64,000 nt of DNA from assembly GCF_018617485.1 (NCBI RefSeq), contig NZ_JACSKH010000001.1, forward strand, positions 1,302,001-1,366,000, given 5' to 3'. Both the position numbers and the translations under genes were made by a program. Positions within the stretch are counted from its first letter, which is position 1, and each line of letters begins with the position of its first letter. Positions 58,838 to 64,000 of this stretch are shown in pieces. The notes under the pieces are model-generated. The model worked only from the letters and a program-made list of their open reading frames with translations, ran no database searches and had not been told where the DNA came from. The DNA is from Exiguobacterium sp. s124. Lineage in GTDB: Bacteria > Bacillota > Bacilli > Exiguobacteriales > Exiguobacteriaceae.

Positions 58838-59632
58838 CTAAATCGTCAAATCTTTTCGGGTAAAACGCATAAACGAGAGTACTGAAAAGAGGATCAATAA
58901 GCCGATTAACCAGATAAAATGAACGCCACCAAACTCTTCACGCATGATAGACGGTGCATCGAATAGAGAAAAGAACGAGATGTTCCCTAACCATTCGAAT
59001 TGTTCACTTACTCCGTTGATGATATTCACCATCAAAAAGAAGGTGAAAATCCCACCGGTCACCATATAGGATTTACTACTATCATCAAACAAACTGGCCA
59101 GCATATAGGCGACGACACCTAATACGAGTAGCACGAGAGCCCCGTTTAATTGAAGCATCCATAGAATCGTATAGTCGATTTGTAAATCGAACAATAGATC
59201 TGCCGCCATGAGACTAAGACCATTCAATCCTACAAATAGAACTACCGCTATGATGAGGATGACAAACGTGGACAACACATACGTGAGACGAGAAATCGGG
59301 GCCGCCATATACAACATGATTTCCCCTGAATCGACCGGTTTGGCCAAAAGTTTTGAGGCAAACGTCAACGCAAACAATACGGCAAGTACATAGAAAATCA
59401 ATCCATAATAATTACTCGACAGTAAGTTGAGCAGATTATCCATCGCCATCGTCGCATCGATTTGAAACACTTCGAGCAACTCAGGCGGCAGCGACTCTAA
59501 TTTTGCTTCAATTATTCCCGTCTCCTGAATGGACGGGAAAATCGCGGCCAAAAAGAATAGGTAGACACTCGTCCCGACCGAATAACCGAGAATCCAACTC
59601 CGATTCTGTTTAAACATGGAGCGTATTAACAT
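58838..59632 (-). CDS. ABC-2 type transporter permease
   Basis: A 264-residue membrane protein with six helices and an ABC-2 layout (MLIRSMFKQNRSWILGYSVGTSVYLFFLAAIFPSIQ; FASKLLAKPVDSGEIMLYMAAPISRLTYVLSTFVILIIAVVLFVG, typical for the cytoplasmic coupling region). It starts directly after the TAA of the ATPase gene, so it is its partner. Substrate unknown. Such pairs export drugs, lantibiotics or sodium. Confidence 0.88.
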   Translation of the reverse strand: MLIRSMFKQNRSWILGYSVGTSVYLFFLAAIFPSIQETGIIEAKLESLPPELLEVFQIDATMAMDNLLNLLSSNYYGLIFYVLAVLFALTFASKLLAKPVDSGEIMLYMAAPISRLTYVLSTFVILIIAVVLFVGLNGLSLMAADLLFDLQIDYTILWMLQLNGALVLLVLGVVAYMLASLFDDSSKSYMVTGGIFTFFLMVNIINGVSEQFEWLGNISFFSLFDAPSIMREEFGGVHFIWLIGLLILFSVLSFMRFTRKDLTI

Positions 59633-60505
59633 TTATGTCGCCTCCCCGTAATACTGCATAAACAAATGTTCGAGTTCGTCTGCGCCACTTTCTAATGAAC
59701 GAATTTCAAAGTTGGTAAGCGTCCGAATCAGGTTGTTCAAATCTTGTGGCGATGTGATGGCGACTTCAACGTGTGCACCATCTCTCGTCCCAGAAGTTTC
59801 AGTGAATCGGACTGCCTCATCCTCCGTCGCAAATTCGATTCGATACCGTTTCACGCTATGCTGCCGAAGCTCTTCCATATCTTCCTCGATGATGATACAG
59901 CCGTCTTTAATCAATGCGGCACGATCGCACGTCCGCTCCATTTCCGGGAAGTGGTGTGAACTCATGAGAATCGCCTTTCCCGCTTGTTTTTCTTCAATGA
60001 GCCAATCAATCAATCGTTCCTGCATGAGTGGATCGAGTCCACTCGTCGGCTCATCTAGGAGATAGACGGGTGCCTCCTTCATGAAGCAGGTAATGATGGC
60101 GAGCTTTTGTTTCATCCCTTTGGACATCTTCCGGACTTTCGTCGACTCATCGAATGCGAAACGTTCACGAAGTCGTTGTTCTCGTTTGGCATCCGTCTTG
60201 TGTAAATGACGCGTCAATCGAATGATTTCTTCTCCGGTCATATTTTGAGGATAGTTGATTTCCCCCGGCAAATATCCAACGTTTTGCTTGACCTGCTCGG
60301 TTTCTTTCCAGCAGTCAAACCCGTTAATGGTTGCTCTGCCTTCACTTGGTTTCAACAGACCCATCAGATGACGAATCGTTGTTGATTTGCCGGCTCCGTT
60401 CGGTCCGATGAATCCGAAGATCGTTCCTGGTGACACTTGAAGTGATACATCAAAAATGCCGTGAGTTGCATCGAATCGTTTCGTTAATCGCTCAATCCGA
60501 ATCAT
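59633..60505 (-). CDS. ABC transporter ATP-binding protein
   Basis: A 290-residue ATPase with Walker A (GFIGPNGAGKSTTIRHLMGLLKPSEG), signature (KVRKMSKGMKQKLAIITC, here S-K-G-M-K instead of SGGQ, as in ABC-2 exporters), Walker B (PVYLLDEPTSGLDPLMQ) and H-loop (ILMSSHHFPEMER). The C-terminal 80 residues form an extra domain. ATG 60505 lies 6 bases after GGAGGG and is preferred to GTG 60508. It is divergent from the TetR gene that probably controls it. Confidence 0.92.
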   Translation of the reverse strand: MIRIERLTKRFDATHGIFDVSLQVSPGTIFGFIGPNGAGKSTTIRHLMGLLKPSEGRATINGFDCWKETEQVKQNVGYLPGEINYPQNMTGEEIIRLTRHLHKTDAKREQRLRERFAFDESTKVRKMSKGMKQKLAIITCFMKEAPVYLLDEPTSGLDPLMQERLIDWLIEEKQAGKAILMSSHHFPEMERTCDRAALIKDGCIIIEEDMEELRQHSVKRYRIEFATEDEAVRFTETSGTRDGAHVEVAITSPQDLNNLIRTLTNFEIRSLESGADELEHLFMQYYGEAT

Positions 60506-60543
60506 CACGAACCCTCCTTTTTTTGAAATATATGATTGATATG

Positions 60544-60607
60544 ATTACAAAACTAGTATATCACGTTCTTTTTTGAAATGGAAATGGTATATTTATTACA
60601 AAACTAG
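60544..60607. repeat. 13-bp direct repeat in the ABC-tetR intergenic region, candidate TetR operators
   Basis: ATTACAAAACTAG occurs exactly at 60544-60556 and again at 60595-60607, start-to-start 51 bp. The copies sit just in front of the ABC operon and just in front of tetR, as expected if one repressor controls both. Confidence 0.6.
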
Positions 60608-60627
60608 AGGAAGGAGCGCTCTGACGA

Positions 60628-61191
60628 ATGGATGGATTCGCAAAACGCACTGAAGAAAAACGACAGGCCATCTTAAGTGCCGCCTATGACTTGATGACAG
60701 AGAAACAATCTCGATTTACCGTAAGTGAACTCGCCAAGCAAGCACATGTCTCTCCTGTGTCGATCTATAATTACTTTGGTTCGAAAGAACAAGTCATGGT
60801 GGAAGTATTGAATCAGATGACGGAGGAACAAATGAATTGGATCGATGCGCAACTTGAGTCGAACGCTCCGTTTGAGGCGTTACTCGTCGATATTTTGAAA
60901 CGTAAAATCAAAACGGCCGTTCTATTTGACGAGACCGTCACCAAGATGATTCAGCAAGATCCGAATTGGGAACAGTTGGCGTCCCGTGGCTATGCATCGT
61001 TCGCTAGATTGATTGAGTATGGGAAACAACAAGGCGCAATCGATGCCACGTTATCGACCACTTCTTATTTACGTTACGTCCAATTGATGCAACAGGCTAT
61101 CCTATCTGATCCTCATTTTTCAATCGGGGATATGAAAGAGACAATGGAAGACTATTTTCATTTCTTTTTGAATGGCATCATCAAACGCTAA
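60628..61191 (+). CDS. TetR/AcrR-family transcriptional regulator
   Basis: A 187-residue repressor. The N-terminal TetR HTH is KRQAILSAAYDLMTEKQSRFTVSELAKQAHVSPVSIYNYFGSKEQVMVEVL. The helical ligand-binding C-terminal domain ends at residue 187. Divergent from the ABC-2 transporter genes, with shared 13-bp repeats between, so it is the likely local regulator. GGAAGGAG before ATG 60628. Confidence 0.9.
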   Translation: MDGFAKRTEEKRQAILSAAYDLMTEKQSRFTVSELAKQAHVSPVSIYNYFGSKEQVMVEVLNQMTEEQMNWIDAQLESNAPFEALLVDILKRKIKTAVLFDETVTKMIQQDPNWEQLASRGYASFARLIEYGKQQGAIDATLSTTSYLRYVQLMQQAILSDPHFSIGDMKETMEDYFHFFLNGIIKR

Positions 61192-61192
61192 A

Positions 61193-61230
61193 GAGGTGGC
61201 TGTCTATGAACAGACAACCACCTCAACTTA
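61193..61230. terminator. Hairpin between convergent tetR and FAD oxidoreductase genes
   Basis: GAGGTGGCTGTCT pairs with AGACAACCACCTC-like sequence (one mismatch, short loop). The following T content is modest. Confidence 0.7.
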
Positions 61231-62340
61231 TGCTTTAAATATAAAATCTTCTATCGGATAAAGGGAAAGATCTACTTCACAATCACCCGTCAGGACGAGG
61301 TCACTCAACACTTTACCGATGAACGGACCAACTGTTAAACCGGATGACCCTAATCCGTTCGCCACAACCAATTTTTCAGCACCGGGAACTCTCCCGAGCA
61401 CTGGAATCGAGTTCGGGGTGACTGGACGGAAACCGACTTTCGTTTCGATGAGTTCTGCTTCCGCAAGCCCAGGTGCTGACTCAAGTCCTTTGCTTAGCAC
61501 TTCGTGAACGCCTATCGCGGTCGGTCGAACATCGAACGCTTTTCCTTTTTCGTGGGTGGAGCCGATGACGACCTTCCCGTCTTCAAATCCAAGTAAATAA
61601 CGGCGCCGTGGCGGCATGACGACCGGCCAATCCGACGCGTCGGTATCTTTTAACTGGACGTGAACGAGCTGCGCTTTCTCTCCGTCGACACGAACCGTAT
61701 ATCCGAGAGGCTGTAACAGTTCCGGTAGCCACGCCCCTGCCGCAATGATGATTTCATCCGCCTCATACACAACCCCGTCACATTCAACGCCAATTGTATC
61801 CCCGCCAGTCAAACGTGCCGAACCGTTTACAAATGTCACACCGCGTTTCATGGCGACTCGCTCGAGTGCAGCCCGGAACTTCCCGCCGTCCACGCGTGCC
61901 CCACCCGTGACAAGAAGCGCATCATATTCATCCGATAATGGAGGAAAACGACGTTGCGCCTCTTCGGCGGTCAATCGTTCTAGTTCACCGATTTCTGGCG
62001 CCTCTTCGCGACGAATCATCGTCCGCTCCATCATTTGATCGAGTTTTGTTTCTTCATGGAGGGCTAGTGTCCCGACACGTTTGTAACCGGTCTCTGTCTC
62101 TCCTTCTGTTTCTAACTCTTTCACGACCTGAGGATAATAATTCGCACCTCCTTTAGCCAGTGCGTACCATGCTTTGTTACGGCGCTGCGCGATCCACGGG
62201 CATACGATGCCTGCCGCCGCATCTGTCGCACGACCTTCTTCTTTGCGGTCGATGACCGTCACGTCAGCTTTCCCAGCTAAATGATAGGCTGTCGAGATAC
62301 CAACGATTCCCGACCCGATAATCACAATTTTCTTCATCAT
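61228..62340 (-). CDS. FAD-dependent amino-acid oxidase/dehydrogenase (DadA/ThiO-like)
   Basis: A 370-residue DAO-fold oxidoreductase. FAD-binding GxGxxG (KIVIIGSGIVGISTAYHLAGKADVTVIDRK) and RATDAAAGIVCPW are typical of glycine/D-amino acid oxidases. ITAAGAWLPELLQPLG-type strand (here IIAAGAWLPELLQPLG), GFRPVTPNSIPVLGRVPGAEKLVVANGLGSSGLTVGPFIGKVLSDLV is the C-terminal FAD motif. The substrate amino acid is unknown. There are no thi genes nearby to suggest ThiO. Confidence 0.87.
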   Translation of the reverse strand: MMKKIVIIGSGIVGISTAYHLAGKADVTVIDRKEEGRATDAAAGIVCPWIAQRRNKAWYALAKGGANYYPQVVKELETEGETETGYKRVGTLALHEETKLDQMMERTMIRREEAPEIGELERLTAEEAQRRFPPLSDEYDALLVTGGARVDGGKFRAALERVAMKRGVTFVNGSARLTGGDTIGVECDGVVYEADEIIIAAGAWLPELLQPLGYTVRVDGEKAQLVHVQLKDTDASDWPVVMPPRRRYLLGFEDGKVVIGSTHEKGKAFDVRPTAIGVHEVLSKGLESAPGLAEAELIETKVGFRPVTPNSIPVLGRVPGAEKLVVANGLGSSGLTVGPFIGKVLSDLVLTGDCEVDLSLYPIEDFIFKA

Positions 62341-62379
62341 GAATCTGTCCTTACAGACAGATCAACACATCCTTTCGTG

Positions 62380-62410
62380 AAAAAATCATCGACCCGATGG
62401 ATCGATGATT
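62380..62410 (-). terminator. Intrinsic terminator after the Bax-inhibitor-like gene
   Basis: AATCATCGA (62384-62392) pairs with TCGATGATT (62402-62410), minus-strand T-run. Confidence 0.85.
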
Positions 62411-62415
62411 GATCA

Positions 62416-63150
62416 TTATTCTCTCATCGCTAGACGATACAATAAGTCTAACAATTCAATATACAACCAGACGAGCGTGACGATTAATCCGAACGCCGCC
62501 ACCCATTCCAATTGTTTTGGAGCCCGTTCCTCGACTTGACGAGCGATGAAATCAAAGTCTAAGACGAGTGCGAGCGAGGCGACGATGACAATGACAAATT
62601 GTACACCAATCGCAAGCGGGCTAGAACCTGTCATAAATGCCAACCCTGAACCGAATAGGCTCATGACGAGTTGGACGAGATATAACAGCATGACTGTAAA
62701 CATGGCAGCCATGACCCCGGCTCTGAACTTTTGCGTCACTTTGACAAGTCCTGTCGTATAAACAAACCACATCGCAAAGGCGACGACGAACGTCGTCATG
62801 ACGGCACGACCGACGATACCAGGGACCATCGCTTCAAAGAAGTATGAAATCGAACCGACGAAGACCCCTTCGACGATCCCGTAAAGAGGAGCTACGATTG
62901 GTGCCGTATTCGGCTTGAACGTGATGAGTAAAGCAAAGATGAAACCGAGGATGAGTGACCCGATCATGAGCGGGAATAAGAGCCCTTCCCCGATTGTAGG
63001 AACGACGAGCCACGTCGTTCCAGCTGCCGCTGTCACGAGAAGAAGCAAGGTGAACACTTTTGACCATGTTCCTGCTTTCGTCATCGGCTCGGCACTGTAT
63101 GCTGTAGACTGCATTGATTTACGAAGTAGTGGATTCGATTTTAAGTTCAA
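62416..63150 (-). CDS. Bax inhibitor-1/YccA-family membrane protein
   Basis: A 244-residue protein with seven membrane helices of the BaxI_1 (PF12811-type) family: MNLKSNPLLRKSMQSTAYSAEPMTKAGTWSKVFTLLLLVTAAAG, APIVAPLYGIVEGVFVGSISYFFE, ALVLDFDFIARQVEERAPKQLEWVAAFGLIVTLVWLYIELLDLLYRLA. The last motif (LDFDFIxxxxExxAPKxxEW) is the family signature. The molecular role is unknown (Ca2+ leak or protease modulation in relatives). Starts with TTG 63150, AAAGGAGC 9 bases upstream. Confidence 0.9.
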   Translation of the reverse strand: MNLKSNPLLRKSMQSTAYSAEPMTKAGTWSKVFTLLLLVTAAAGTTWLVVPTIGEGLLFPLMIGSLILGFIFALLITFKPNTAPIVAPLYGIVEGVFVGSISYFFEAMVPGIVGRAVMTTFVVAFAMWFVYTTGLVKVTQKFRAGVMAAMFTVMLLYLVQLVMSLFGSGLAFMTGSSPLAIGVQFVIVIVASLALVLDFDFIARQVEERAPKQLEWVAAFGLIVTLVWLYIELLDLLYRLAMRE

Positions 63151-63176
63151 CGTTGTATAGCTCCTTTATGAGTCAA

Positions 63177-63701
63177 TTACTGTTTTGCGAATACGTCGAT
63201 AAACGCACGCATGTAGTCTGGTAAATCAGGTGGTCGACGACTTGAGACGATATGTCCATCAACGACAACAGGTTCGTCATGCCAGATTGCACCTGCGTTC
63301 TCCATGTCGTCTTTGATTCCTGGTGTACTCGTAACGTTCACACCATCCAAAATATTTGCTGAAATCAAGACCCATCCGGCGTGACAAATTTGACCGATCG
63401 GTCGCTTTTGTTCATCCATATAACGAACGAACCCTTTTACCGAATCAAAACGGCGCAACAAGTCAGGTGACCAGCCGCCCGGTACGAGAATTGCATCGAA
63501 TGATGTGATGTCCACATCATCAAATGATACGTCCGACTTCGCTGGCACACCATATTTACCGATATACGCATGATCAGCCTTCTCTCCGGCTAAAATGACA
63601 TGCGCCCCTTCTTCACGAAGACGGTGTACGGGATACCAAAGTTCTAAATCCTCGAAGTCATCACTGACAAGTTGAAGGACTTTCTTTCCTTGTAGTTTCA
63701 T
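63177..63701 (-). CDS. DJ-1/PfpI-family protein (type 1 glutamine amidotransferase-like)
   Basis: A 174-residue PfpI/YraA-type protein. The nucleophile Cys106 is in the elbow PIGQICHAGWVLISA, next to His107, and Glu17 (SDDFEDLELWYP) is the conserved acidic partner. GGWSPDLLRR is the GG-x-x-x-x-D-x-L-R motif. Such proteins act as deglycases or stress proteases. The specific role is debated. AAGGAGG before ATG 63701 rules out the 7-codon longer form. Confidence 0.92.
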   Translation of the reverse strand: MKLQGKKVLQLVSDDFEDLELWYPVHRLREEGAHVILAGEKADHAYIGKYGVPAKSDVSFDDVDITSFDAILVPGGWSPDLLRRFDSVKGFVRYMDEQKRPIGQICHAGWVLISANILDGVNVTSTPGIKDDMENAGAIWHDEPVVVDGHIVSSRRPPDLPDYMRAFIDVFAKQ

Positions 63702-63873
63702 CAAACCCCTCCTTCTATTCATTCCCCATTATACCCGAAACCGAGAGTGGCGAAAACGAAGAATCTCGATTGTTTTTTCAGGATATGGATATAATCCGCT
63801 CCTAGATACTATATCTTGTGTTATGTTATGATACCTTTAGTCATTGGAGATTGAGAAGGAGGTTCATCACCTT

Positions 63874-64000
63874 ATGAAGCAATATCACGATTTATGTCGA
63901 CATATCCTCGAAAACGGGGTAGTGAAAGAAGACCGTACCGGCACAGGGACGACAAGCGTTTTCGGCTATCAAATGCGATTTAATTTACAAGAGGGGTTCC
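63874..64000 (+). CDS. thyA: Thymidylate synthase, N-terminal fragment (runs off the window)
   Basis: The first 42 codons ([42 protein letters not shown]) are the unmistakable start of ThyA; DRTGTGTxSxFGxQMRF is the folate/dUMP phosphate-binding motif. The enzyme methylates dUMP to dTMP. GAAGGAGG lies about 10 bases before ATG 63874. The gene is cut by the window end; dfrA often follows in Bacilli. Confidence 0.95.
   Translation, partial: MKQYHDLCRHILENGVVKEDRTGTGTTSVFGYQMRFNLQEGF

Noticed and set aside
1-64000. CRISPR arrays, prophage or toxin-antitoxin modules
   Set aside because: No regularly spaced repeats, phage structural genes or recognisable toxin-antitoxin pairs were seen in the window.

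Overview
The window reads as chromosomal DNA of a Gram-positive Bacilli species. The genus is most plausibly Exiguobacterium, but that is inferred from gene content and style, not from a search. Supporting signs are strong AAGGAGG-type ribosome sites, SigA-like promoters, U-tailed terminators after most genes, CcpA (cre) sites, LacI/DeoR-controlled PTS operons, an immune inhibitor A protease, YuiF/YfhP/DUF817-type Bacillus families and a Rex-type adhE promoter. Both strands are gene-dense. No prophage, CRISPR array, rRNA or plasmid function was seen. The only clear mobile element is a solo tnpB insertion of the IS200/IS605 group.

Layout. 1-5.4 kb: end of a membrane protein, then a MacB/FtsX-type ABC transporter whose permease carries a tandemly duplicated C-terminal domain. 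5.4-9.7 kb: membrane proteins (DUF817, YfhP-like), a 31-codon membrane peptide, a WYL regulator, a hydrolase. 9.7-14.7 kb: sucrose operon scrR-scrK-scrA-sacA with paired LacI operators. 14.7-17.5 kb: GNAT enzyme, cation efflux protein, coiled-coil protein, methyltransferase. 17.6-20.2 kb: secreted M6 protease (InhA), then an isolated tRNA-Thr-like gene with its own promoter and terminator. 20.3-26.5 kb: lipoprotein, queuosine-precursor transporter, PilZ protein, small unknowns, a Ca2+-type P-ATPase. 26.7-29.2 kb: an orphan EIIC-like permease with the tnpB element inserted exactly at its stop codon. 29.2-34.1 kb: FemAB/GNAT enzymes, a Gfo/Idh dehydrogenase, OsmC, cardiolipin synthase. 34.1-40.3 kb: chemoreceptor, peroxiredoxin, GNAT enzymes, a divergent UMP-kinase paralogue. 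40.3-44 kb: fruR-fruK-fruA. 44-50.9 kb: hydrolase, adhE, MarR and YebC/PmpR regulators, Na+/H+ antiporter, a 29-codon membrane peptide. 50.9-57 kb: gltB-gltD. 57-64 kb: TspO-like protein, aldo/keto reductase, ABC-2 transporter with a divergent TetR regulator, FAD oxidoreductase, Bax-inhibitor-like protein, DJ-1/PfpI protein and the start of thyA.

Functionally the region combines sugar uptake (sucrose and fructose PTS feeding glycolysis), fermentative NADH disposal (adhE under Rex-like and cre sites), nitrogen assimilation (gltBD), and stress or envelope functions (OsmC, peroxiredoxin, cardiolipin synthase, transporters).

The strongest unusual observations are four. (1) The IS boundaries can be read to the base: removing 27759-29185 restores an identical EIIC C-terminus with its own stop and terminator, and predicts the TnpB guide and TAM. 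(2) The tnpB is broken by a single inserted base. (3) A lone tRNA has a Gly-tRNA-like body but a GGU (Thr) anticodon. (4) The fruR promoter carries three CATTCA repeats phased at exactly 10 bp. Three very short genes (7128-7223, 23616-23744, 50810-50899) were found by reading the gaps.
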